The translations under genes were made by a program, and so were the position numbers. A DNA stretch of 64,000 nt from Gordionus sp. m RMFG-2023. Lineage: Eukaryota; Nematomorpha; Gordioida; Chordodea; Parachordodidae. Positions 54,701-57,159 of the stretch are shown one piece after another. The stretch lies in NCBI RefSeq assembly GCF_954871325.1, contig NC_088776.1, positions 4,037,985 through 4,101,984 of the forward strand, written 5' to 3'. Positions within the stretch are counted from its first letter, which is position 1. Every line of letters starts with the position of its first letter. Below the pieces are notes generated by a model, which saw only the letters and a program-made list of their open reading frames with translations, made no database searches and was not told the DNA's origin.

Positions 54701-57106
54701 GTTATAACTTGATCTGAATTTTAAAAAAATTGAAATCAAATTGATGATTTTATTGTATTTTTTTTATACGCTTATATATATATATATCTAGAAAATTTAT
54801 ATAACTAAAATTCATAAAACATAACTATTATAATTATAAGGCGTTTGTACAATGATAAAACTTAGATAAAATATTTTAACTTTAAGCTAAAAATATAGCT
54901 TGAATATAGTTTATTCAAAGCATGATAAAATGTTTACAATGTAAACATAATATTTTAATTCTAATGTCTAACATGAATTTACTTTATTTAAATATAACAG
55001 TTATCAACAAAATAAAATGTGACAAAGAAATAAATAAATTTTAGATTAAATGTGTGATTTTAAATAATTAGCCGAAAACGTCAATTGGATACTAAAAAGC
55101 AATCATTTTTTTAAAAAATTATAAAAATATTTAGATTCCACCAATCAGGGCTGACCAGTTCGGAAATTTCTGGAGGTGAGGAATGGCGTATTTTACGGTT
55201 AAAAAAATAATTTAAAAAGGTAATTGTTTTAACCCGTAATTACCTTCATATAGGCACGGGACATTGTTATCTTTAGCCTCTCCTCCAGGATTTCCGAAAC
55301 GAGTCGGGCCCTTAAGCGGTATACAACCAAATAGAAGAGAACTGTAAGGTATTATTTTTATCTTGTATATCCATATTTCACTCAAAGTTATAATGGTGAA
55401 CCGACAAAGCTTTTTAGGGGGATGATCAATGACATATAATAATACCTAGACTGACGATACATTTATTAAAAAGTGTACATCAATGAAAACAGCTGGGGAC
55501 GCCGTTTTGATTACCCTTATCATTATTAAAATTTTTAAACGATTGGCCAATTTATTCCTATGTCTGAAGCTTTATAAAAGAATTGCATCATCGAGATAAT
55601 AAGGAAGTAAGTTATGAATATAGTATTAGTTTTTAACATGAGAATAATTACTATATGGGTTACCAAAATGGCGGGTCCAGCTGATTTGCATTCAACGATG
55701 CTTTCAATTGCATTATTATGAATGCATCGCCAGTCTAGGTATTATTATACGTCATTGGGGAAGATATCTGATTTTTTTGCCTATATCAGCTGTTCTTGAT
55801 AAAAAAAATATTAATGAAGGAAATCTTTTAAAAGAATGGAATAAAAACAAAAAAAAATAATACTTATATATAGGTTGATGGGACTAATTCCTTCCCCCCC
55901 CCATAAATTATTTTTTATCCGCCATTTTTATAAATATCAGATCGGCTAATTTAACGAGATTGGCCGAATACCGGTTTTCTTTAAAATCCGAATAAATGGG
56001 CCGACCCGGTAAATCGATAATATCCCAAATGATTTGTGATTAAAATTTTTTCTAAAGTAATAATGTAAAACAAAAAATTATTTTTTTTTGTGGGCGTAAA
56101 AGGAGTTAGGTTGAAAAGGAAAAAAAATTAATGACATCTTTTATATCTTCTTCCTTTTTTTTTCCAGAACGTTATCGATGGGGACTTGTGCGAGCAATTT
56201 AATTCTCTCGAATATTCGAAACAGAGAAGCATATCCGACGAATTGGATCGAACACCTAACGAAGTATTTATAAATATATTTATAAGATACTTTAAAAAAA
56301 AAATGGTGGCTTGACAGAGTGAATACAAATTACGAAAATTTTAAATATATTATATACGCGAAACAAACCACATGCCCATATTTTATTATCATAAAATCGT
56401 TGATAAGATGATCAATTTAAAAGTTTATTAACACACAAGTGCTTTAGAACTAAATTGCAGTTTCTAGTGTTGTTGAAACGGCTAGATTTTTAAGAAATGG
56501 CTAACCCAATATGCTCGTAAGTTTTGACATCTTATGGCTAAAATATTTGGGCTAACCCTTTTTACAAATTGAAAAAGTTTAAACACACACACACCATTAG
56601 TTTTCAAGTTTAATTACAATTTTAGGATATAATATAATAAAACTTTGTGTTTAATCTTTCATGTAAAGTGTTTTATGATTTAATTTTATCCATAATATCA
56701 ACTATAACGATAAACAATTTTCAACCTTAGCTAAATTAAAATATATAGTAACATATAATAAACATTTTTTGATTAAATATCTTTTAGCCCGAAATATGTT
56801 GGCAATATAAATGCAAAAAACAGATTATTTAAGGTAGGCTCTGTTAAAGATTTTTCTTTTTGATCATGCCAAATTTTATATCATTATCTTCATTTATAAT
56901 AAAAATAACGTAGGTTCATTTGATTTAATGTAAACTTAAATATTGTTTTTTTTAAAATTCTTTTTAAAACTTTATGAAATAATTTATAAATATTATTATA
57001 TTAGAAAATTATTTATATTAATGATATAAATTTAATATTATATATTTTTATTTTTTAAAAGGTATCAAAGAAATTGGAAGATATAAGGACACGATACGCG
57101 TTTTAA
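18503..57106 (+). CDS. SF3B3: Splicing factor 3B subunit 3 (SAP130), 25 coding exons
   Basis: Large beta-propeller scaffold of the SF3b complex in U2 snRNP, which supports SF3B1 at branch-site recognition. The whole coding region is here: 3837 nt, 1278 residues (human 1217), read from start [20 protein letters not shown] to the conserved end [16 protein letters not shown]. Exons: 18503-18728, 18775-18945, 19094-19266, 19426-19567, 20862-21037, 27768-27994, 29281-29446, 30704-30799, 32206-32278, 34175-34326, 42912-43067, 43755-43910, 44147-44341, 44988-45110, 47558-47769, 48042-48216, 48635-48870, 49625-49752, 51054-51205, 52944-53156, 53812-53910, 54075-54218, 54328-54432, 56168-56263, 57062-57106. 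All introns are GT-AG and all phases agree. Extra length sits in four insertions relative to human (exons 6, 13, 15, 17). Exons 1-4 have A/T-ended codons and exons 5-25 mostly G/C-ended ones. No frame break was seen, so the gene is probably functional. Confidence 0.95.
18775..18945 (+). CDS. SF3B3: SF3B3 exon 2
   Basis: Residues 76-132, after a 46-nt intron ending [20 protein letters not shown] and [15 protein letters not shown] are near-invariant in the family. Donor ATTG|GTTATT, phase 1. Confidence 0.95.
19094..19266 (+). CDS. SF3B3: SF3B3 exon 3
   Basis: Residues 133-190. [20 protein letters not shown] and [18 protein letters not shown] match the family. Acceptor GATTAATAG, donor TGAG|GTTTTG, phase 0. 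Confidence 0.95.
19426..19567 (+). CDS. SF3B3: SF3B3 exon 4
   Basis: Residues 191-237 with [20 protein letters not shown]. Acceptor AACTTAAAG, donor CAAG|GTAAAT, phase 1. Last exon of the A/T-ended-codon block. Confidence 0.95.
19568..20861. other. SF3B3 intron 4 contents
   Basis: 1.3 kb, AT-rich. At 19860-19930 is a half-copy of the foldback family (ATTCTACACATGCTGGAACA). At 20640-20800 is a run of GGTTTCGG/CCGGTTTACGGGTTCCGG words, a decayed GC-rich repeat. The codon-usage change of the host gene falls across this intron. Confidence 0.5.
20862..21037 (+). CDS. SF3B3: SF3B3 exon 5
   Basis: Residues 238-296 with [19 protein letters not shown] and [20 protein letters not shown]. Acceptor AATAAAG, donor GAAG|GTTTAA. 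First exon with G/C-rich third positions. The minus-strand open frame over it is its shadow. Confidence 0.93.
21090..21455. repeat. GGGCC-family repeat cluster
   Basis: GGAGACCTGGAAAAGCCGTG, GGGCTGGGTTAGGCC, GGGTCAGGTTGGGCC and then GGTCGGGGCCGG, CAGGCCGGGC and CCCGATGCAGATCACTAG. The last resembles the CTGCAGGTCT end of the better preserved copy at 60512-60669. One or two overlapping decayed MITEs in intron 5. Confidence 0.4.
21590..22560. repeat. Tandem array of about 204-bp units in intron 5
   Basis: GTCAGGTTTCGACTTG/GTCAAGTTTCGACTTG marks units at 21695, 21899, 22103 and 22255, with a diverged one at 22539. Spacings are 204, 204 and 152, and then a gap filled by unrelated sequence. Units share TTTGGCTTTAATATTAAATA and TTGACTTATTGGGATG. 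The array runs directly into the MITE/PIF nest. Confidence 0.85.
22711..23962 (+). pseudogene. PIF/Harbinger DDE transposase, broken
   Basis: Fragments in order: 22711-22763 ([18 protein letters not shown]), about 22799-22948 ([20 protein letters not shown]...), about 23006-23143 ([20 protein letters not shown]), 23177-about 23440 with the first two catalytic Asp blocks (LGSLDGKH and [17 protein letters not shown]), and 23693-23962 with the third catalytic block [13 protein letters not shown]. Short GT-AG introns separate the early parts. Between blocks two and three, the expected coding segment is replaced by about 250 bp of unrelated DNA ending in a hAT-like terminus, so this gene cannot make an intact enzyme. 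The inner copy at 25489-25749 keeps only the C-terminal block plus the first exon. Confidence 0.75.
23440..23690. repeat. Insertion inside the PIF transposase, hAT-like end
   Basis: Non-coding DNA replaces transposase sequence and ends CCCCGTAGCTACGCCACTG at 23690. Its complement CAGTGGCGTAGCTACGGGG is the common hAT terminal sequence. The opposite end is not recognisable, and the inner PIF copy lacks this insertion. Confidence 0.5.
24129..24407 (-). pseudogene. PIF accessory MADF/BESS protein, C-terminal part (outer copy)
   Basis: Reads [20 protein letters not shown], then [20 protein letters not shown] and [20 protein letters not shown], a BESS-like C-terminus that ends VENVDV. Its N-terminal half lies on the far side of the inserted inverted copy (26042-26533, minus). 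The plus-strand frame over it is a shadow. Confidence 0.7.
24540..25322 (+). CDS. MADF/BESS DNA-binding protein of the inner PIF copy
   Basis: Starts ATGGCGTCTGATACAATTGA at 24540. A short first exon ends at GTAATTTT and the next starts after GATTTTAG (24605) with the MADF core [20 protein letters not shown] and [21 protein letters not shown] second intron ends TTTACCAG near 24893. The last exon holds [19 protein letters not shown], the end of the MADF fold, then [13 protein letters not shown], an [12 protein letters not shown] basic stretch and the BESS-like tail [14 protein letters not shown]. In PIF/Harbinger elements this partner binds DNA and imports the transposase. The frame looks open once spliced, so this may be an intact accessory gene in an otherwise defective element. 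Confidence 0.6.
25489..25749 (-). pseudogene. PIF transposase C-terminal remnant (inner copy)
   Basis: Same C-terminal block as 23699-23962: [38 protein letters not shown] and the end [17 protein letters not shown]. The middle of the transposase is deleted upstream of it, so it lacks the first two catalytic aspartates. Confidence 0.7.
26042..26533 (-). pseudogene. PIF accessory MADF protein, N-terminal part (outer copy)
   Basis: The ATG at 26533-26531 and the same MADF exons as the inner copy ([12 protein letters not shown] region near 26400; [18 protein letters not shown] near 26120), stopping after [11 protein letters not shown] where the inner element begins. It is separated from its own C-terminus at 24129-24407. 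Confidence 0.65.
27768..27994 (+). CDS. SF3B3: SF3B3 exon 6
   Basis: Residues 297-371: [15 protein letters not shown], a lineage-specific hydrophilic insertion ([18 protein letters not shown]), then [18 protein letters not shown] and [10 protein letters not shown]. Acceptor C10-AACACAG, donor ATCA|GTAAAT, phase 2. Follows the 6.7-kb intron 5. Confidence 0.94.
28085..29144. mobile_element. Decayed relative of the 16953-18351 hAT-type element
   Basis: Left GGATTGAAAACG with CGAACTTGAACGTGAAACCC; right GTGAACGCGTTTCG and GTTTACAGCCATTA. These share the GAACGCGTTC-type subterminal words with the 1.4-kb element. The interior contains three tandem units of about 155 bp. No TSD could be found. It fills most of SF3B3 intron 6. 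Confidence 0.55.
28410..28855. repeat. Tandem array, about 155-bp units
   Basis: Three units marked by TATCTTCA(A/G)TAAAC, ACCAAAT and AAAATGTGT. ACAGTATCATCATATCTTCA starts at 28558 and 28713, spacing 155. Internal to the decayed hAT-type element in intron 6. Confidence 0.8.
29281..29446 (+). CDS. SF3B3: SF3B3 exon 7
   Basis: Residues 372-427: [39 protein letters not shown] and IDSLSPV. Acceptor TTTCCCCAAG, donor TCAG|GTTAAA. Confidence 0.95.
29571..29927. repeat. CTAGACTGACG-family MITE in intron 7
   Basis: About 357 bp with long inverted ends: TCATTGACATATAATAATGC then CTAGACTGATTGATGC, against GCATCGTCAATCTAGG and ATTACATGTCATTGA. Inner arms carry AACAGCTGGGGACGCCATTT and AAAATGGCCGGTCCAGCTGA. 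Confidence 0.8.
29994..30100. repeat. hAT-type MITE, TATCTAGATACAGATAC family (copy 1)
   Basis: 107 bp from CAGAGTTGTTAAAAGATACT to TTTGACAACTCTG, with internal repeats of CTAGATACAGATAC/CTAGATAC. Flanks are AT-rich, so the duplication is ambiguous here. Other copies show exact 8-bp TSDs. Confidence 0.8.
30704..30799 (+). CDS. SF3B3: SF3B3 exon 8
   Basis: Residues 428-459: [19 protein letters not shown] and [13 protein letters not shown], a conserved stretch at the start of the second propeller region. Acceptor GAAATTAG, donor GGAG|GTTTTA. Confidence 0.94.
31012..31757. mobile_element. piggyBac-type non-autonomous foldback in intron 8
   Basis: 746 bp, bounded by TTAA (31008-31011 and 31758-31761), the piggyBac target site. 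Ends CCCTTTAAGTTCCCTGAT and its complement continue as inverted arms of about 190 bp. The centre keeps the end of a transposase gene (31213-31608). The right arm includes that gene's 3' coding end, and the left arm is an inverted copy of it, so the foldback probably arose by inverted duplication of the 3' end. Confidence 0.85.
31213..31608 (+). pseudogene. piggyBac transposase C-terminus with Cys-rich domain
   Basis: 31229-31465 reads [20 protein letters not shown] and [16 protein letters not shown], the helical end of the DDE_Tnp_1_7 fold. After one frame change near 31465-31480 comes the cysteine-rich finger [23 protein letters not shown] and NCFESFHK (to 31608), typical of the piggyBac C-terminus. 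The N-terminal and catalytic Asp regions are absent. One frameshift and a missing 5' end make it non-functional. Confidence 0.75.
31919..32083. repeat. hAT-type MITE, TATCTAGATACAGATAC family (copy 2)
   Basis: 165 bp, CAGAGTTGTTAAAGGATCTA to AAGTATCTTTTAACAACTCTG, opposite orientation to copy 1. Flanks AATATTAC and ATTATTAC match at 7 of 8. Confidence 0.85.
32206..32278 (+). CDS. SF3B3: SF3B3 exon 9
   Basis: 73 nt, residues 460-483: [20 protein letters not shown]. Acceptor TTGTTAAG, donor GACG|GTAATT, phase 1. Confidence 0.93.
33013..33338. repeat. MITE with TAGGCCTCAT / TAACGCGTT ends in intron 9
   Basis: Inverted ends TAGGCCTCATTAATAG then AACGCGTTATCT and GCGTCGCGTT, matched on the right by CAACGCGACGCTCTAAGATA, ACGCGATGAGGCCCTA. 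About 326 bp with no coding. AACGCGTTTACTC at about 33480 suggests a second partial copy next to it. Confidence 0.6.
33905..34075. repeat. Cluster of GCGAAAC...TTATCGC motifs upstream of exon 10
   Basis: Degenerate interspersed words AGCGAAACCTTTTATCGC, AGCGAAACATTTATCGCTAT, TAGCGAATATAACATAGCG, CGCGAAACATTTATGGCGAG and ATATCGCGAA within 170 bp. Many pair as GCGAA/TTCGC or GCGA/TCGC hairpins. It ends about 100 bp before the exon 10 acceptor. It may be a transposon end; the function is unknown. Confidence 0.5.
34175..34326 (+). CDS. SF3B3: SF3B3 exon 10
   Basis: Residues 484-534: [20 protein letters not shown] and [16 protein letters not shown]. Acceptor ATTAAACAG, donor TCAA|GTTTTT (no CAG consensus), chosen because the next exon continues VYPDGIRHI in phase 0. 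Confidence 0.94.
34970..35240. repeat. Subterminal tandem repeats, about 120-bp units
   Basis: Units begin at TAGGTAAAAATAT near 34970, 35090 and 35208, each with AACATGTTA, TTAAAATTTCAGTGAAGATG and ACCATAGAAAAGTGACA. The same unit occurs inverted in the right arm of the element (38970-39130), a typical arrangement for transposase-binding subterminal arrays. Confidence 0.75.
36181..36379. repeat. 199-bp inverted-repeat MITE inside the 5.1-kb element
   Basis: AGAATGACACTGAGAATTGC at the left and its complement GCAATTCTCAGTGTCATTCT at the right, continuing to AAGACACATTA/AATGTGTCTTG. The enclosed core is repeated without these ends at 36565-36705. Confidence 0.7.
36565..36705 (+). repeat. Second copy of the core of the 199-bp MITE
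   Basis: ACATCTATTTGTTATGCAAT and TTTCATCGATGGCACCTAAA match 36228-36335, with a few substitutions. Both copies read [20 protein letters not shown] in one frame, so the core may derive from a coding exon of the host element. Confidence 0.55.
37080..38040 (-). repeat. Repeated short acidic exon-like blocks of the integrase element
   Basis: Short Asp/Asn/Ser-rich coding-like blocks are flanked by intron-like GTATATATTTTTAT and TTTTACAG borders and are present more than once. One block with GATGACAATGAAAATTCTTC-type sequence occurs at about 37085-37150 and 37795-37865, and another around TAGCAGCGAAT at about 37540 and 37755. They read on minus, downstream of the minus-strand integrase copy, as if an acidic C-terminal tail had been duplicated. 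Confidence 0.45.
37900..38480 (-). pseudogene. Integrase-like fossil, minus copy
   Basis: Minus-strand remains of an rve-type integrase: a [12 protein letters not shown] block followed by SVVERADKD, and after an intron-like gap the [15 protein letters not shown] block with NIWDSSMPG. The catalytic core upstream is not present. Broken. Confidence 0.55.
38481..38960 (+). pseudogene. Integrase-like fossil, plus copy
   Basis: Inverted partner of the minus copy; the two meet near 38480 and share AAACAACGTGTTGGGCTGA and CCTAACATCTGGGATTCCTC. More eroded than the minus copy, with small differences throughout. Broken. Confidence 0.5.
39620..42379 (-). mobile_element. Tc1/mariner-type transposon, 2.8 kb, defective
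   Basis: Terminal inverted repeats: CAGTGTTGTGATGATTTAAT at 39620 and the complement ending CACAACACTG at 42379, about 55 bp at high identity, flanked by TA on both sides (39618-39619 and 42380-42381) as expected for the superfamily. The transposase is on minus (41436-40344). The right end is also the start of a 4-unit tandem array. The match to the left TIR is best in the last unit (GGATGGGTTTTAATTT), so the boundary is set there; if the first unit was the original end, the element stops at 41720. Confidence 0.75.
40344..41436 (-). pseudogene. Tc1/mariner DDE transposase with one stop and one frameshift
   Basis: The ATG at 41436 opens an N-terminal region with a helix-turn-helix pair ([40 protein letters not shown]), then [20 protein letters not shown]. 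An in-frame TAA at 40908-40906 follows RKRARK. The same frame then continues to the first catalytic block [11 protein letters not shown] and [12 protein letters not shown] one-base frame change near 40575 precedes the second block [11 protein letters not shown] and the third, [16 protein letters not shown]. Spacing from the second Asp to Glu is about 30 residues by my count, shorter than the usual 34. Only two lesions separate this copy from an open frame, so the insertion is fairly young. Confidence 0.8.
41600..42480. repeat. Tandem array, 4 copies of about 220 bp, spanning a transposon end
   Basis: ATGTACATAAATACAAATGT starts at 41611, 41826, 42048 and 42268 (spacings 215, 222, 220). Each unit contains the Tc1 terminal sequence ending AACACTG-TA and then non-element DNA (TATCCCAAATGTATAATATA, CCAATCTTTATTGTCTCAAA), so the unit crosses the element/flank junction. 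Confidence 0.9.
42912..43067 (+). CDS. SF3B3: SF3B3 exon 11
   Basis: Residues 535-586: [37 protein letters not shown]. Acceptor TTTTTTATAG after the 8.6-kb intron 10, donor CCCG|GTAATA. Confidence 0.95.
43307..43493. repeat. hAT-type MITE, GTTGTTAAACGG family (copy 4)
   Basis: Left TAGTGTTTGTTAAACGGCTC, right GAGCCGTTTAACAACACTA. CTCTGTTC occurs at both sides (43299-43306 and 43494-43501), with two extra bases at the right junction. In intron 11. Same subfamily as copy 5 at 61702 (ATCGGCTCAAAACGAGCCG). Confidence 0.8.
43755..43910 (+). CDS. SF3B3: SF3B3 exon 12
   Basis: Residues 587-638: [49 protein letters not shown]. Acceptor GGCGTACAG, donor TATG|GTAATA. Confidence 0.94.
44147..44341 (+). 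CDS. SF3B3: SF3B3 exon 13
   Basis: Residues 639-703: [20 protein letters not shown], then a diverged, longer acidic/Asn-rich loop ([20 protein letters not shown]) where human has GGTEKQDELGERGS, then YFLNIGLQ. Acceptor CCCCAAAAAG, donor GCAA|GTTTAG. Confidence 0.92.
44661..44894. repeat. (TTCTC)n polypyrimidine microsatellite
   Basis: About 234 bp of TTCTC units with some TTC and TCTC variants, entirely pyrimidine on plus, in intron 13 about 95 bp before exon 14. The long open frames on both strands here are repeat artefacts. Confidence 0.98.
44988..45110 (+). CDS. SF3B3: SF3B3 exon 14
   Basis: Residues 704-744: [36 protein letters not shown]. Acceptor AACTCGTAG, donor AGCG|GTATTT. Confidence 0.95.
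45225..45888. repeat. Direct duplication, 2 x 330 bp, with inverted unit ends
   Basis: GGTGGTAGACCACCGTGTGT starts units at 45225 and 45555, and the bodies are nearly identical. Each unit opens with CCTTCCATTCAAATTAACTG and closes with CATTTGAATGGAAGG, its inverse, followed by a poly-G run. So each looks like a short inverted-end element repeated head to tail. Intron 14. Confidence 0.85.
46378..47375. repeat. Complex tandem array, 150- and 235-bp units
   Basis: GAAAATGTAAATACTTGGCA occurs at about 46387 and 46620. AATATTATATTAATAACTTA followed by AGAAGGCAGACGATAATATA occurs at about 46475, 46929, 47078 and 47228, the last three about 150 bp apart. Occupies the rest of intron 14 before exon 15. 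A different insert with GCGCACGAATTGAGCATTTC and TTGGCGTTAGCAACC sits at 46785-46905. Confidence 0.85.
47558..47769 (+). CDS. SF3B3: SF3B3 exon 15
   Basis: Residues 745-814: [20 protein letters not shown], a Ser/Ala-rich insertion ([19 protein letters not shown]) absent from human, then [17 protein letters not shown]. Acceptor is a purine run, A9-G, with no pyrimidine tract. Donor TGAG|GTTAAA, phase 2. Confidence 0.93.
48042..48216 (+). CDS. SF3B3: SF3B3 exon 16
   Basis: Residues 815-873: [52 protein letters not shown]. Acceptor AAATATTAG, donor CGAA|GTTTTG. Confidence 0.94.
48635..48870 (+). CDS. SF3B3: SF3B3 exon 17
   Basis: Residues 874-951: [34 protein letters not shown], then a diverged segment ([19 protein letters not shown]) before QNEAAI. 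Acceptor TAACTACTAG, donor TTAG|GTTAGA, phase 2. The minus-strand frame over it is a shadow. Confidence 0.92.
49625..49752 (+). CDS. SF3B3: SF3B3 exon 18
   Basis: Residues 952-994: [39 protein letters not shown]. Acceptor TTGTTTAAAG, donor AAAG|GTCATT, phase 1. Confidence 0.92.
49904..50377. repeat. Foldback element with internal triplication, intron 18
   Basis: Outer arms TCAACTTTGAAATCATTTTT and TGATTCAAAGTTGAA. Inner GGAAATGTAATTCCATCATG and TTTGGATTACCTACTCTAT, inverted on the right as AACATGCTGGAATACATTTC. The left arm has three tandem copies of a block with CAGACAATTTTTCTCTGGAA. Same family as 63594-64000. Confidence 0.75.
50378..51053. other. Rest of SF3B3 intron 18
   Basis: Contains a short GC-rich relic at about 50560-50650 (GCCCAGACCGAAGCTCGGCC, GGGTAAACGGG) of the GGGCC type. 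Otherwise AT-rich with nothing recognised. Confidence 0.4.
51054..51205 (+). CDS. SF3B3: SF3B3 exon 19
   Basis: Residues 995-1045: [50 protein letters not shown]. Acceptor CCTAATTTAG, donor TAAG|GTTTTT. Near-identical to human in this stretch. Confidence 0.95.
51584..51735. repeat. hAT-type MITE remnant, GTTGTTAAACGG family (copy 6)
   Basis: GTAGGGTTGTTAAGAAGCCA on the left, TTTTAGCCC inner, GATGCAATATTAG on the right. Shares TCGAGATTTTTGCTCATAGTTGG with the family body. The terminal bases are eroded and there is no TSD. Confidence 0.45.
52286..52702. repeat. hAT-type MITE (TAGAGGTC...GGGCGGG), copy 2
   Basis: 417 bp from TAGAGGTCTGCAACGGGC to CCGCCCAATGCTGACCTCCA. Flanks TTTTACAT and TTTTAAAT match at 7 of 8. 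Interior has GCTCGCCCGCC and CCACGCCC islands. In intron 19. Confidence 0.75.
52944..53156 (+). CDS. SF3B3: SF3B3 exon 20
   Basis: Residues 1046-1116: [58 protein letters not shown]. Acceptor TTTTCGCAG, donor TGTC|GTAAGC. Part of the CPSF_A-type C-terminal propeller region. Confidence 0.94.
53586..53735. repeat. GGGCC-family MITE remnant, intron 20
   Basis: GCAGAGGTGCCATTTGCACG, GCTCGGCCCGAA, then GGGCTGGGCCCCCAGGTCTATG. The two ends match the ends of the 60512-60669 copy (GGTACCTCTGCAGGTCTTTG) in the opposite sense. Confidence 0.55.
53812..53910 (+). CDS. SF3B3: SF3B3 exon 21
   Basis: Residues 1117-1149: [33 protein letters not shown]. Acceptor GCGTGTAG, donor AAAG|GTGATT. Confidence 0.94.
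54075..54218 (+). CDS. SF3B3: SF3B3 exon 22
   Basis: Residues 1150-1197: [36 protein letters not shown]. Acceptor AAACAAAAG (no pyrimidine tract), donor TGAG|GTAATT. Confidence 0.95.
54328..54432 (+). CDS. SF3B3: SF3B3 exon 23
   Basis: Residues 1198-1232: [35 protein letters not shown]. Acceptor TACATCAG, donor CAAA|GTAAGC. Confidence 0.95.
54433..55425. other. SF3B3 intron 23, first part
   Basis: AT-rich. A small GC-rich patch at 54500-54625 (GGATTCGAATTCGGGTTCAG, GGGTCGAACCCGCCCC) and another at 55140-55350 (GGCACGGGACATTG, CGAAACGAGTCGGGCCC) look like repeat relics. No exon is required here, because exon 23 joins exon 24 in frame. Confidence 0.4.
55426..55757. repeat. CTAGACTGACG-family MITE in intron 23
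   Basis: TCAATGACATATAATAATAC then CTAGACTGACGATACAT at the left; ATGCATCGCCAGTCTAGG and TATTATACGTCATTG at the right. Inner AACAGCTGGGGACGCC and AAAATGGCGGGTCCAGCTGA. 332 bp. Confidence 0.85.
56168..56263 (+). CDS. SF3B3: SF3B3 exon 24
   Basis: Residues 1233-1264: [32 protein letters not shown]. Acceptor TTTTTCCAG, donor CGAA|GTATTT. Confidence 0.95.
56464..56590. repeat. hAT-type MITE remnant, GTTGTTAAACGG family (copy 7)
   Basis: TAGTGTTGTTGAAACGGCTA on the left, AAATGGCTAACCCAATAT and AAAATATTTGGGCTAACC as inner inverted arms. The right end is eroded into GTTTAAACACACAC. In intron 24. Confidence 0.5.
57062..57106 (+). CDS. SF3B3: SF3B3 exon 25 (stop)
   Basis: Residues 1265-1278, [14 protein letters not shown], then TAA. 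The last 12 residues are the conserved end of SF3B3. Acceptor TTTTAAAAG. Confidence 0.95.
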   Translation, partial: VSKKLEDIRTRYAF

Positions 57107-57153
57107 GAATTTTTGGCGAATATTTTAAATTTTTTTATATAACCATATTGTAA

Positions 57154-57159
57154 AATAAA
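57154..57159 (+). promoter_or_regulatory. Candidate SF3B3 polyadenylation signal
   Basis: AATAAA 48 bp after the stop codon. In DNA this AT-rich the hexamer is weak evidence, but its position is suitable. Confidence 0.35.
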
